Below are positions 25,855 through 36,365 of a DNA stretch of 44,654 nucleotides, one piece after another. Position 1 is the stretch's first letter, and each line of letters starts with the position of its first letter. This DNA is from Hofstenia miamia (Eukaryota; Xenacoelomorpha; Acoela; Hofsteniidae). The stretch is from the NCBI GenBank assembly GCA_900660155.1, contig CABFPE010000048.1, positions 925,388-970,041 on the forward strand. The letters are read 5' to 3'. Under the pieces are notes generated by a model. The model was not told the origin of the DNA. It saw only the letters and a program-made list of their open reading frames with translations, and ran no database searches. Made by a program: the position numbers and the translations under genes.

Positions 25855-26235
25855 ACAAATGTCATATTTTTCACAGTCAATATAAGCACCATTACTGTCA
25901 ATTACTCGTTGAAAATGTTTGTCAAATTCACGCTGAAGCATGTTTGCATCCAGGGAACTCATCAATTGCCTCGCAGCTGCAGATACCTCTTCAGAAGAAT
26001 TAAAAACATCTTTATTGAAATGCGATTTCATTGCACGAAACAAAAATCTGTCGCATAAATTGAGGTCTGCAGAGCAAGAGGACTATGGTAGCATACGAGC
26101 ACCAGATTTATTTAAATAGGTCTTTGTTACATTTTAAGGGTGGGATGGTGCATTGTCAATCTGCAGATACATTTGAGAAAATTTAATTGGGTGAACACGT
26201 CGTTTCATCCATAAATCTGCCATCCTCTTTAGAAA
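25855..26235 (-). pseudogene. mariner-family transposase fossil (C-terminal part)
   Basis: Minus-strand translation from about 26200 gives LQIDNAPSHP, then VTKTYLNKSGARMLP, SADLNLCDRFLF and a 63-residue open tail (26043-25852) ending in an FQRVIDSNGAYI segment. In mariner transposases these correspond to the QDNAPSH block with the second catalytic Asp, the SPDLxPxDxxLF block with the third, and the C-terminal RxxxCIxxxGxYF segment. Stop codons occur after SHP and after MLP, and SPD has become SAD. The N-terminal half and the ends are missing. It lies just upstream of the CGBP1-like fossil on the same strand, but the two are unrelated insertions. Confidence 0.75.
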
Positions 26236-26249
26236 TGATGTAAACTACT

Positions 26250-26412
26250 ACAAGACTATAATATCCGTAGCCTAAAATGACGCTTTTCTTGTATATATTT
26301 CATGTCTTTTTATTATTTTTGTACATTATTGACGCTATTTAGAGAAATTATCAGTTTCTGAAATTGTAAATAAAAGTCTCTAAATATAGAATATCTTATC
26401 TTATCTTATCTT
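26250..26412 (+). mobile_element. Non-LTR retrotransposon 3' tail with (ATCTT)n end
   Basis: The plus strand reads through an AT-rich, UTR-like stretch containing AAATAAAAG and ends in about four ATCTT repeats (26390-26412). CR1-like and related LINEs often finish in short tandem repeats rather than poly(A). No coding part is attached, so this looks like a strongly 5'-truncated copy. The sequence to the right (26415-26640), read on the minus strand, also runs into the same tract and could be the tail of a second, opposite element. Confidence 0.45.
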
Positions 26413-28766
26413 AACCTCTCACTGGACACAGTTTCTCCATAGTTGAGGACTTAGAGATGGAAACGACCATTTGGTGAAAAACATCCTGGAATTACGTTTT
26501 CCATCGTCAAGTTAATTCATCCACTAATACACAGTACGTAAAACAGGTGCCTGCTTAGGCCATGCAACTGAGTTCATTATGAATGACAGATGCAGCCGCC
26601 CCAAACCTATGAAGTGTTAAAACGTAGAAACGTAGTTTGGGTAGAGTAACTTCATCTTCCATTTGTAGCTATAATGACAATAAATGAGACATGGCGCAAA
26701 AACACTATGCTGCAAAGTATTTAAATAGGAATAAGTAAATCATTTTCATTGTTCCATTATTATTGTTTTTCTAGCATATATTTCTACCTACCACTTTGCT
26801 TTTTCATGGGTATATGTGTTGATGTGTCTGTGTGTGTCTATGTGAATGAACTTTCCTAACAACCTAGTATTAAAAACAAACGAACTCAACTCAAATGAGC
26901 AACTAAATGAAATAGCAGTGAGGTGTAAGAAGTTCCTGCTACATCATAGGCTGACAATAACATTTGCTTTTTTCAAACATTAAATGTGTTTCATTTATTT
27001 TCTATAGGCAGTGTTTTGAACATACCAACTCTGGTGAGATTAATTAATCTCAATAAAATATGACACCTGAATATCAATACTTTTAACATTTCAAGTTTGA
27101 GTAAAAAATAAATATATTCAAACAATTTCGAATAATTAACGCGATGTAGTAGTAATAGTAAAACGACTATTTAAAACTGAATAATAAAAATTAAAAGAAG
27201 AAACTAATACAGAGGCAGAGAAGAAACATTTTACATGTATATGAATTATCATAATCTATGTTTAAGAAGATAAATATATGACGTATTAATTTAGCTTTAA
27301 AAATTTAAGAACACCAAAACAGATTTCTGTTTTAATGCATAAGTAATTTACAATCCTTCTAACACGATTAAAATATCATTGGCGAGCTTTTGCTTTCTTA
27401 AGTTTTGATATTTGAAATAAAGTAACAGAACTGGATCGAAGATTTGATAGCAATGTTACATAAAATGGAATGATACAAAGGATGTCAAAATCATAAGTAT
27501 CATGAAATAATGCTTTGAATAACGCCATATCTTTGTATTGAAACAAAAGAGATACTGGAAGTAAATTTAGAGCAATAAGTCTATGTTTATAATCAGAAAC
27601 TTAGTACATCTTCCTTGAAAGTTTTCTTAGTACATCTTTCTTGAAAGTTTTCCAGACATGAGATATTGGAAAATGATGGGGACCATGCAGGAGAAGCATA
27701 CATCAAAATGGAAAGAATCATTGTTTTATAAAGGGTAATTTTGGTGGACGTATTGGTGATATACGATAAAGAACGACGTAGAACCTATAATGTTTGTCAA
27801 CAAATGCAATTACAATTTCATCGTCTTTGCAAATTATTCCCACTAAATTTACTACATTTTACAATAATAATTATAATTTTCTAAATTTTAAAAAGTGGTA
27901 AGTTTAATTTATAATTATAGTTTTCTTTGGTGTTCAAACTTGGTTGCAAGGATTTTATGAAAATGCTCTCAATGCTTTTTAAATAACTTGATCTTGATGT
28001 CTGATGTAATATTTTTGTCTAACAATTTAGTCCGCTTTAAATTAGACGAATAGATATACTAGAACTGGTTTCATGTTCTTTAATTCTTCTTGATAGCTGC
28101 CTACTAGAAAAGCCTAGTGCATTTAGAGGGAATAATTTGTAAAGTAACGGAGAATGACTTCGTAAGTCTATATCTGCATGTTCGCATTAAGTTTAAATGC
28201 ACTATTATCATATTAAAGAAACTAATTACGCCATCTTGTGTTCGAAGTAATTTTTTTAAACGAAACCACACAGCTGTGTATTAAATTTTAATGAAAATGC
28301 TGGATTACAGTTGTTTCTATTTTATCGGATGTCAGAAAAATGTAATATTAGTATTGGCTTAACCAATTTGCACAAGCCCACTCATTTATTAGGATTTTGA
28401 TTTTGCTGCATTCAGACATGTTTTCAATGTCAATTATCACATGGTATTGATGGTATTCAAATTGCATATTTAAATTAAATAAGTACCATTAAAAATTATT
28501 TCTTACACGTTATCTGTTTGGATTTTAGATTAATATATTCGGGTCAGGCCATGCTTCCATATTTTAAAATGTTATATTTGTAAACTCTAATGATAGTATG
28601 CATTCATGAACTTTTAGCAAAAATACGAATATTTCCAAGTATATACACGCATTATTTAGTTGGATAAAAATCAATTACCGACGGACAATTATAATACGTT
28701 GTTTATTAATATGATGCGTGTCAATATTTTTTTAATAGTTACATGTTATTGCACTTGTAGTTAATA
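26413..28766. other. Intergenic DNA with possible decayed repeats
   Basis: No supportable genes. 26415-26640 is less AT-rich and may be a decayed retroelement. The remainder is featureless apart from the 26-bp duplication at 27602. Confidence 0.4.
27602..27653. repeat. 26-bp direct tandem duplication
   Basis: The unit starting TAGTACATCTTCCTTGAAAG is followed directly by a second copy with two mismatches. It is a simple local duplication. Confidence 0.85.
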
Positions 28767-28990
28767 CAGTATCGGAAAAAATGTTTCGGGCAGTCTAACA
28801 ACAGAATTAATACTTTACATAAAGTGGACAATACGAGAATTATATTGAAAAATTACATTTTTAGGACAACATCTGATATTACTTGTGTTTTAAAGAAGTT
28901 TCTTTGCCTTAAAAATAAAATAGATTAATGGTATACTAAATATTTTATAACAATAACCAATATAACAGGGAAAAAATTTTTCGGGCACTT
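28767..28990. repeat. Left IR/DR terminal repeat of the Tc1-like element
   Basis: Contains the outer repeat at the very end and the inner repeat about 200 bp inside. The inner core reads GGGAAAAAATTTTTCGGGCA. The right end mirrors it. Confidence 0.85.
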
Positions 28991-29111
28991 TAAATGTATG
29001 AATGAATATTACTAACAATGATTAAAAATTTCCAATAATAAATGGGTACATTACAAAATGTAGTGAATATACAACACTTTAAAAGTTATTTGTATGAATT
29101 TGAAGCGTCCT

Positions 29112-30117
29112 TTAATACTTGTTTGGATATCCTTTTGCCTTGATAACTGTATCAACTCTATTTGGTAAAGATTTATACAAAGAATCAATGTATTCGTTGG
29201 AAATCATATAAAATTCCTCTTGAGTGAATTTCCATATGTCAGCCGCTGAAGTAGGCATCTTCTGAAAAACACGTCTTTTTAGTTCCATCCACAAATTTTC
29301 TAAAATATTTAAATCAGGGGATTGTGCTGGCCATGAGTCCAGCAAAGCGATTCCAGATTCTTCCATGAAGAGCATTGTTTGGCGACTGGTATGGCATGGC
29401 GCCCCATCTTGCTGGTAAATATAATCCACATCAAGCAAAGGCAACAATTTATTTTGCAAAATCATGCAATATTGCCGAATTTTTAAAGTTCCATCAACTT
29501 TAGCAATAATTCGCTTGCCACTTGACCAAATAGCTGTCCAAACCATTACTGACTGACCACCATACTTAGAAGTTTTGAGTGTATATCGAGGTTCCACACG
29601 ATTCTTTCTTCCTTTTGGTCGTCTCACATAAACTCTTAACTTAGGCCTAAGCTCAATTCAGCATTCATCCGAAAAAACAATGCGTGACCATTCCTCAGAG
29701 GAGTTACATTGCCGCAACCTACACCAAGCAAGTCGATTTAATCTCTGAGCCTGATAAATATGGCTTCTTAGATGCAATATGACTTCGCAATCCTGCTCTT
29801 TTAAGGATATTACGAACAGTTCTAACTGATACGCAATTGCCATCTGCCCATTCCTTTTGCAATTGAGTAGCAGAGAGAAATGGGTTAGACTTGGCCAGCT
29901 TAATAAGCCTTCTGTTACTCTTCGGTGTCGTTTTGGGAGGACGTCCGCTACTCTTTTTTGGAGTTATCGTTTTTTCATCTTTATAGCGTTTTATAATGTC
30001 ACTTACTGAACTCTTTGGGCGACCCACTAATGCTGCAATTTCACGACTAGATTTGTCTTCGAGGTGCATTTTTACTATTAAGGCTCTGATGGCTTCAGGT
30101 ATGTGTTTTGGCATCAT
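29112..30117 (-). pseudogene. Tc1-like transposase, DD35E type, nearly intact
   Basis: Cut-and-paste transposase of the Tc1 group. The start chosen is the MMPKHIPEAIRALIVK methionine at 30117, because the preceding nine residues are hydrophobic and atypical. The first 130 or so residues hold the paired helix-turn-helix DNA-binding region with a GRPPK hinge. A frameshift near 29765 moves the reading to the frame with YQAQRLNRLAWCRLRQ and the first catalytic Asp in VFSDE. A TGA at 29660-29658 interrupts two codons later. The remaining 171 residues carry the second Asp in YQQDGAPCH and the Glu in LNILENLW. I count 35 residues between that Asp and Glu, whereas classical Tc1 has 34. It ends at TAA 29112. 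With only two lesions it is the youngest-looking transposase in the window. Confidence 0.9.
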
Positions 30118-30229
30118 AAATCCAAGAAGTAAGATGAGCAACAAACAGAAACAAACGAATTTCCAAAGTTATTAATAATATAATGGCATTTCAAAGCGCA
30201 ACAGATGTTAATGAATGGGTAAATTATAG

Positions 30230-30447
30230 TGCCCGAAACATTATTTCCCTATCAAAAGTGATTGTCAAAATTTAATTGCAGCATCCTGTGGTTAATTCTG
30301 ATCAAAACAATAAACAATATCAACACATGTAGAAATCGATACCTATTATTTCTGAAAACATCTTTCATGTGAATGAAAAATTTCAATGTCAAAATCTTGT
30401 ATTTATATCTTCATATGTAGCTGCCCGAAACATTATTTCCGATACTG
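30230..30447. repeat. Right IR/DR terminal repeat of the Tc1-like element
   Basis: Inverted counterpart of the left end, with the inner repeat ending about 195 bp inside the outer end. GCCCGAAACATTATTTCC occurs in both inner and outer copies. Confidence 0.85.
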
Positions 30448-30449
30448 TA

Positions 30450-31566
30450 CTTTACTCGGAACAAAGACAAAAAAATGTAACACTGACATTAAATGGAGTG
30501 ATTAGATAAATGCGAAACACTATGACTGTTATTTTTCCTCAATTTAATCTGTAAGCAAAAATTAAATCCAAATCGTGATTGGTTTTCTTATAACAATGAG
30601 GAACTATTTAACTGAGCTGAAATTTAATGAAAACATTGTTTTAAATTTAATAAAAATATGCACAATATATCAATAATAAATTCTGCCTAAACTAATGTTT
30701 GAGACAATCTTCGAGATAAATCCACATTTACAAGGGACTTTTCAATGACATGTACATTTTTGATGTTATTCCTTGAAGGATTAGCAGAAAAATAATGTTG
30801 GCTGTTTTTTGTAGTAGCTTCTCAAAATGGTGTAATTTTGGCTTCATTAATCTAATTAAAATTTTTGTATACTATACTTGTAATTTGCAATCATCTAACT
30901 ACAAAAGTTTTAAAATTTGTGAAAAATGCACAAAATAATTTTCAACCACATTATTAAATACTCTATTTACTCAAAATTTCAATCAAATATTTGAAAAAAT
31001 TACGATCTAGCAACCTACATGTTAACAATGAGGAATGGATTTGTGTCGTTTATGAAAACGCAAAAATTTATTAGGGAGCAGTAATAGTTGGTTTGCAAAA
31101 AGTAATTGCCGATGTCAAAAGTTTCTCAGAACTTTTACCTTAACATTTTTATCGTCATTGAAATGCCGATTATCTTTTACATGAACTATTCGAATGGCAA
31201 AACAATCAACATATATTTGTATTTGAAAATAGCAGTTTCTGGTTGCAACATGCCAAGATGAAATTTGTTCAAATTTGGAAGGCAAAATACTTTGGTTATT
31301 AATCGATGCATTGATAGTTGCAATAGAATGTGTAAAACGATTTTTCAATTATTGCTTTTGATACTCACTAATATCCAGTTATACCAATAACAGAAAACAA
31401 AATTTGTTACAGCTAATTTAAGCACTTTTTATTAGTAGGATTAATAAATGAATGAATAGTATGAAAAAAGTCATTAGATTAACAAGTAAAGCAAAATTGA
31501 AACATTGTTATAACAATTTTACAATCGTTAATAACGCATGCCTTGTTTTAACATCTTATTCCCCTG
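30450..31566. other. Intergenic DNA downstream of the NOP16-like gene
   Basis: A minus-strand frame at 31348-31115 (77 codons) has a consensus-like donor (AAG followed by GTAAAAGT) at 31138 and could be an exon of an unrecognised gene. No partner exon was found. Nothing else can be supported. Confidence 0.4.
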
Positions 31567-31572
31567 TTTATT
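31567..31572 (-). promoter_or_regulatory. Putative poly(A) signal of the NOP16-like gene
   Basis: AATAAA on the minus strand, 37 bases past the TGA stop of the last exon. That is a plausible place for 3' end formation and implies a very short 3' UTR. Confidence 0.5.
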
Positions 31573-31608
31573 CTAATGAAAAAAAATGACAAGAACTAGA
31601 TATAAATA

Positions 31609-34600
31609 TCATTTAATTTCCATTTTTTCGTCCATAGCTTTTAACTTAATTAGGTGTGCATCATAATAGTTTTTATTGTTGCGATAAGTTCCTAAAATCA
31701 ATCGTATTTGTGATGGAGAACGAATTAGTTTATTGCTTTTGTGGCGACTAATTTCCGCAAAATCCATAGTATCTTCACCAAAGATCTGAAGAATCTGCTG
31801 AATATAGTTTAAATCATCCTCATTTAAATGTTTTATTTTACCTCGGGGAACATGATTTGCCTTAAGTTGATCTAGTTGAGCCAAAAATTCTTTACCTGTA
31901 TCATCAACCTAAACAGAATTACGTACAACTTGATTTAAATAATTGAAAACCTGCTTAAATCCTTGAAAATCAAGCCCAGTATTGATGAGAGCAGATATCC
32001 GTTTTCATTAGCCCTCAAGTCTTTAATAATACTCAATAATAAACGGAGCGAACACATTGATTTTATATATTTCAAATGTTCAGCTTGAAAATTAACTACA
32101 AATATTTTTACGTTTTGTAAAGTTATGTCATATTAAGAAATTGCAGAAAATATTAATCTATATGAGTTCTAAGATTTTACGACTGTTATTCCAGACTAAA
32201 TATACACAGACATGACAGAAAAGAAGTCACCAACATAACTATTTTCCTATTATTAATATGTGCTTATTTATGTTTACAGGTGAGAATAGTTCTGGAACAG
32301 AGTAAATTCATATAATTGCATCTAACACTATTGAAGCATGCCACGAATCAAAGGACCATCAGACCTATCAGAATTTATACGAGGACGAATCTTGGGTCAA
32401 CATGAAGGTGGTATAAGTCAACGCAAAATATCAGAAAACCTTTCAATACCCCTTTCTACTGTTAATAGTTATCGTACAATTCGCAAATGAAGGCAAAGAG
32501 TGCACAAAACATCATCCATGTCGCCCTAGGCTCTCTGAAAGAATCTTGACTCTTGTGAAACGAAATGTTGAAGAAAATCCACGCTGCAAGGCATCTGACA
32601 TTGCAACACAAGCTGACGTGAGTCCCAGAACAGCTGTCAGGTATCTTCACAAGCTGGGCTACTATGGAAGAGCTGCGAGAAGGAAACCACTTCTTCGTCC
32701 TGCCAATATCAAGCGCAAAAAAAAATTGGGCTCATGAGATGGTAGAGAGACCATTGACCTTTTGGGCCAATATCATTTTCTCTGATGAGTCACGATTTGC
32801 ATTATTTCCCGACAGTGGAAGGGTGTGGGTATGGAGGTTGCCTCAGCAAGAGTTTGACTTAAAAAGACTGCAGCCAACGGTGAGGCATGGGGTTTTTCGG
32901 TTATGGTATGGGGTGCAATTTAGAGTGAGGGCCGTTCAGACCTGATGGAGTGCGAAGGAAATATCAATCTGCGAAATATGTTTCAATATTACAAGAAGGG
33001 CTCCTGCCAATATTTCCAAGTGGTAAAATGAACAAATTTGAGTCGTTATTTATAGAAGACGGAGCTCCTTGTCACGCTGCTAGGGCAACACAAAATTGGT
33101 TGAGCCAAAATGGGATCAAGAAATTTCAAGGCCAAGTCAGTCCCCTAATATGAACCCAATTTAAACCCTATGGGGCATATTAGGCCGGAATCTACGCAAA
33201 AAGAAAATAAAGCCATCTACTAAGCCTGAACTTTTAGCTTCATTGCATCAAACATGGCAAGAAATTCTTCAAGATGATATTCGGCAACTGATAAATGCGA
33301 TGCCTAAGAGTTCTAGCATTAAAAACAGCAAAGGGAATTTCAACCAAATACTAGTTGTTAATTTGTGCCCATTAAATTTTGGTTTTGTTCAATAAAATGT
33401 ATGTTTATCAAAATAAACAATTTCTATAGGTGTCTATTATTTTCTGTCATGTCTGTGTAAATGTAGAGAAAACACAGTTCACTGTTTTCTGTCCAAAACA
33501 AAAAGAATTTGCAACTAAATTTTTAAATTTAGTTGTGCAGAATACACAATTAAATCAAACAAATGCAATCAAATATCTTGGGGTAACGATCAATAAACAA
33601 CTCAACTATCAAAAATTCATTCACGAGATAATACGAAAAATGTCAATGGGAATTAGATCTAGTCAGCACCTTGGTAATAAGCTCATTCAACTATACATGT
33701 GAATTGCTTTTTGGCAGTTTATTTCAAAAAGATAAATATAAGCTGTAAAAACATTTAATTAGGCCAAGAAGACAATTCATTTTGTTAAGAAACACGAACC
33801 AGTACACTACTTAATATCATCACATGTAATATTTTATCACCGACTTATAACACGCAGTACTTTTCACTTTGTAAATTATATAAACTAATTAGACAATAAG
33901 ATCCAACACTTAACGTTAAATATATTGTTTCGATTGTTAGTCCAATAAAATCGCTTTACTTAGCAAAATCCTTTTCAAATGCAGTTTGCAGTCTATGGCA
34001 CAATCTCGATTTAGACACAAGGTCAACGCTAAATACCGCAAAATTAAAAAACAACCATTTCTTATGAAAAAAAGACTTTGGGACGTGCGGATAAGTAGTG
34101 CAAATTAAAGTTATGTAAATATTTGAAAAATTTCATTGTTGTATTATTTTATAAAATCACTATTGCTAATAAAGGGGGTGCCACACGATGAGCTGCTGCG
34201 CTAGGGTAAAACACTTAAGTTAAATGCACTCCGTGTAGCATCTGTTCCCGCCCGAGATAATAGCAAGATAATTACTCTCGGAGCATGTGCCGTAAATGAG
34301 TTCATCGCGTGGTATGCCAAAGAGCACTTAACAGTTCATTTGACTCGGGACAAAGCCCATCGTATGGCACTCTCTTAAAGCATTTTGTTGTTTTTGTTGT
34401 TTATTTAAAGTAAGTAAGCAACTTGTATCTAAAATTATTTCTTAACTTGGGCAAACAACTTCACTGCATAAAGGAAAATTCAACAAATATGAGAGCAATA
34501 CTATAAAAAGTAAAAATATGTCAATACAAATGCTGTTCTAGCAAGTGAAAAGACCATAATAGTAAAAATTATAGGCACTACATAAACCTCGGAGTAAATT

Positions 34601-34926
34601 TCCTTGTGTCACAAGCATCATTGCATTCACAACTGTTGCGAATGTTGAGATTGACGGTTAAACAAGTACAATCAATAATCAAAATAAGAAATGCTAAATA
34701 TAGAAAATACCTCCATTGCATCAGGCGATTCTTTAAACAATTGCTCCGGATCTGCTGCTAGACCTAGACGTTTATATCGATCCGATAAGCCTTTCTTAGT
34801 ACCAAAGGACTCTAACGTTTTCACAATATTGAAGTTCATTTTACGATTTTTCTGTTTCTTTTTTTCTTTACAGTACGAACGTTTTGCTTTTCGCTTATCC
34901 TTAAAACCCTTACCAGGTCGTTTCAT
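31609..34926 (-). CDS. NOP16: NOP16-like nucleolar ribosome-biogenesis protein (2 exons)
   Basis: Joined exons 34926-34711 and 31908-31609 encode 171 residues; human NOP16 has 178. The donor is ATGGAG|GTATTT (GT at 34710-34709) and the acceptor TTCTGTTTAG|GTTGAT (AG at 31910-31909). The join is in phase 0 and reads DAMEVDD. Exon 1 begins [17 protein letters not shown], a basic nucleolar-type segment, and contains [18 protein letters not shown], matching the family's conserved GLxxDPN-like block. Exon 2 carries [26 protein letters not shown] and [13 protein letters not shown], matching the C-terminal block around a GED and TPxQIR-like motif. NOP16 proteins act in the nucleolus in 60S subunit maturation. 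Both exons are intact, with no stops. An AG acceptor lies five bases upstream of the ATG, so there is either a 5' UTR intron or a trans-spliced leader. The alternative start MGKYQVYV, 14 codons upstream, crosses that acceptor and is less likely. Assignment rests on motif order, length and exon fit. Confidence 0.72.
32205..33457 (+). mobile_element. Tc1-like element, complete but inactive, in the NOP16-like intron
   Basis: Both ends read CACAGACATGACAGAAAA inward (18-bp perfect match) and are flanked by TA (32203-32204 and 33458-33459). The length of 1,253 bp is typical of Tc1. One transposase pseudogene lies in the plus orientation, opposite to the host gene. The right flank is LINE reverse-transcriptase sequence. 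Confidence 0.93.
32338..33395 (+). pseudogene. Tc1 transposase pseudogene (DD34E type)
   Basis: Starts [18 protein letters not shown] at an ATG about 130 bp inside the left end, with a helix-turn-helix ([20 protein letters not shown]). After stops and frameshifts come [20 protein letters not shown] (second helix-turn-helix), [20 protein letters not shown] (first catalytic Asp), [16 protein letters not shown] (second Asp), and SPNMNPI followed by a stop where the catalytic Glu should be, then [14 protein letters not shown]. The tail runs to TAA at 33395, overlapping AATAAA. At least four frame disruptions and the loss of the catalytic Glu codon make it dead. With frames restored, the Asp-to-Glu gap is about 34. 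Confidence 0.88.
33460..34110 (+). pseudogene. LINE reverse transcriptase fragment (C-terminal part)
   Basis: Begins [13 protein letters not shown] and continues [19 protein letters not shown], the thumb region after the catalytic FADD box in non-LTR reverse transcriptases. After a stop near 33702 and frameshifts, pieces such as [20 protein letters not shown] resemble the conserved C-terminal tail of CR1/RTE-like LINEs. The Tc1 element sits at its 5' edge. The 40 bases left of that element (about 32165-32202) may continue the LINE but are too degraded to be sure. It lies entirely inside the NOP16-like intron, antisense to the gene. Confidence 0.7.
34177..34372. mobile_element. Fold-back MITE in the NOP16-like intron
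   Basis: TGCCACACGATGAGCT (34179-34194) and the minus-strand reading of the right end TGCCATACGATGGGCT (34354-34369) form a 16-bp inverted repeat with two mismatches. In the middle, CCGAGA and TCTCGG pair across about 18 bases. The 196-bp block is clearly richer in G+C than the intron around it. A target duplication is not clear (TAAAG occurs on both sides but does not align exactly with the ends). Confidence 0.6.
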
Positions 34927-34931
34927 TGAAT

Positions 34932-34933
34932 CT
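34932..34933 (-). promoter_or_regulatory. Splice acceptor five bases before the NOP16-like start
   Basis: The minus strand reads TTATTTGTTTTAG directly before ATTCAATG. The pyrimidine-rich tract with terminal AG is a good 3' splice site. No donor exon upstream can be assigned from sequence alone. Confidence 0.5.
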
Positions 34934-34974
34934 AAAACAAATAACACATACACTTGATATTTGCCCATGAAAAA

Positions 34975-35602
34975 TATTAAAATGTAAAAATTAATACCAT
35001 AATTTGTAAAAATGCGATGTATTTACTTGATCATCAATTCGAGTTGTCATAAAATAACGTACTTAGTCCCGTGTTAGTACTCATTCACACGAAAAGATCT
35101 AGTGATTTTGATATAAACATACATATCTTCATAAGAATTGTGAAGGGAAAGAATTTGCAGCGAAACACAGAAAAAATACAAATCACCATGAAACAACAAT
35201 TGTGAGTTCATAGTAAAGAAAGAATTTACTGATAAGGACAAGTCTTTAGTGCCATAAGATATGTCATTTTAATCACAAATGGATGTGTTGTAAGCCCAGG
35301 TTGATATTGGCTACGAAGACGCCAGCATAAGGCCTGCATAGTTCAAAACTGATTTAAAGTCACAAGTAGTGATTTATCTACACTTAGCCGATACATACTC
35401 AACGATTTGTGGAAACGGAGAGTTTAGTTCAGATTGTTTCATTGCATGTATTAATCCCCATTTATCATCACGCTGTTGAATGATTGTATATTTTAAAATT
35501 CAGATCAATACGTAAAGGTTCTAAACAGTCGTCTATATCACATAAAGTAAGATACTAGTGTGTTGTTGAGAACAGGAACTTTCTTCTTATTATAGTTAGA
35601 AC
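34975..35602. other. Upstream region of the NOP16-like gene, nothing recognised
   Basis: Should contain the promoter and any 5' UTR exon of the minus-strand gene. No TATA box or initiator can be assigned with confidence in such AT-rich sequence. Confidence 0.4.
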
Positions 35603-35610
35603 ATAATGCA

Positions 35611-35927
35611 CAGGGTTTTCGAGTCGAGTTCGAGTTTTTACGTTTCGAGTTCGAGTAATTTTTTAAATGAAATTCCGAGTTCAATCGAGTTTTTTTCTAA
35701 TTCCGAGTTTTTAGGGTAAAAAACATTTATTTTTCAATAATTCTAAGCAAAAAAATAGTTTTTGTGATTGGTAAGAAAATTGAAACTTAAAAAATTTTTT
35801 ACGGTATTTTCGAGTGGATTTTCAAACGAGTTCGAGTTTTATGATTTATCTTTCGAGTTTTTCCGATCGAGTTTTGCGAGCTTATTCGAGTTCGAGTTCT
35901 TAACAATCCGAGTACTCGAAAACCCTG
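35611..35927. mobile_element. hAT-type MITE, CAGGGTTTTCGAGT family, complete copy
   Basis: Both ends read CAGGGTTTTCGAGT inward (14-bp perfect terminal inverted repeat). The flanks are identical, ATAATGCA at 35603-35610 and 35928-35935, an 8-bp target-site duplication. The 317-bp element is non-coding and full of CGAGT/GAGTTCGAG repeats at both ends, probable transposase-binding repeats. The perfect duplication points to a fairly recent insertion. A truncated relative lies at 38872-39032. Confidence 0.95.
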
Positions 35928-36365
35928 ATAATGCAGATTAAAAAACGTGAAATACATTTGTAGTGACAGTTTCGGAACATGTTCAGGAATTGAGGTTCTT
36001 TAAAGATATAGAGTGCATATAATTTATCCAAATAAAGATAGACAAAAATTTGATATCAACACGGAAACGATTAGCGGTAGTCAGTGTTTTCTCTTCAATG
36101 AAATATTTTAATTGAGATAAGCATTATATAATCTATTAAAAATGATTATATTATAATTTTCAGAAATACACTCTTTAGGATTGCTGCTTAATTATGCGTA
36201 CTGAATTGGGTACATCCGGAACAGATTCAATTTTTTATTGAAAAAACATGAAAATACATAAAACCTAATAGGGTATATTTGAAAGTTAGCAAATAATAGC
36301 GCTAACATATCCTATCATTTATATATTTATATATTTATATTTTTTATATAAATTGATAATAAATA

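Larger units (their letters stand above)
28767..30447 (-). mobile_element. Tc1-like element with double terminal repeats (IR/DR)
   Basis: Both ends begin CAGTATCGGAAA when read inward and are flanked by TA (28765-28766 and 30448-30449), the target duplication of the Tc1/mariner superfamily. Each end carries a second, inner copy of the motif in the same orientation as the outer one: left outer 28767-28793, left inner about 28968-28987; right outer 30422-30447, right inner about 30231-30253. The shared core is GGAAAWAATGTTTCGGGCA or a close variant. This two-sites-per-end arrangement is the IR/DR organisation known from Sleeping Beauty-type elements. The 1,681-bp element contains a single transposase pseudogene on the minus strand. 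Confidence 0.93.

Noticed and set aside
31115..31348. 77-codon minus-strand frame with a good donor (AAG|GTAAAAGT) as an exon of a second host gene
   Set aside because: No recognisable domain and no partner exon. One donor-like site is too little in AT-rich DNA.
34691..34957. 88-codon plus-strand frame opposite NOP16-like exon 1
   Set aside because: It is the shadow of the minus-strand exon, whose own translation has conserved motifs and correct splice sites.
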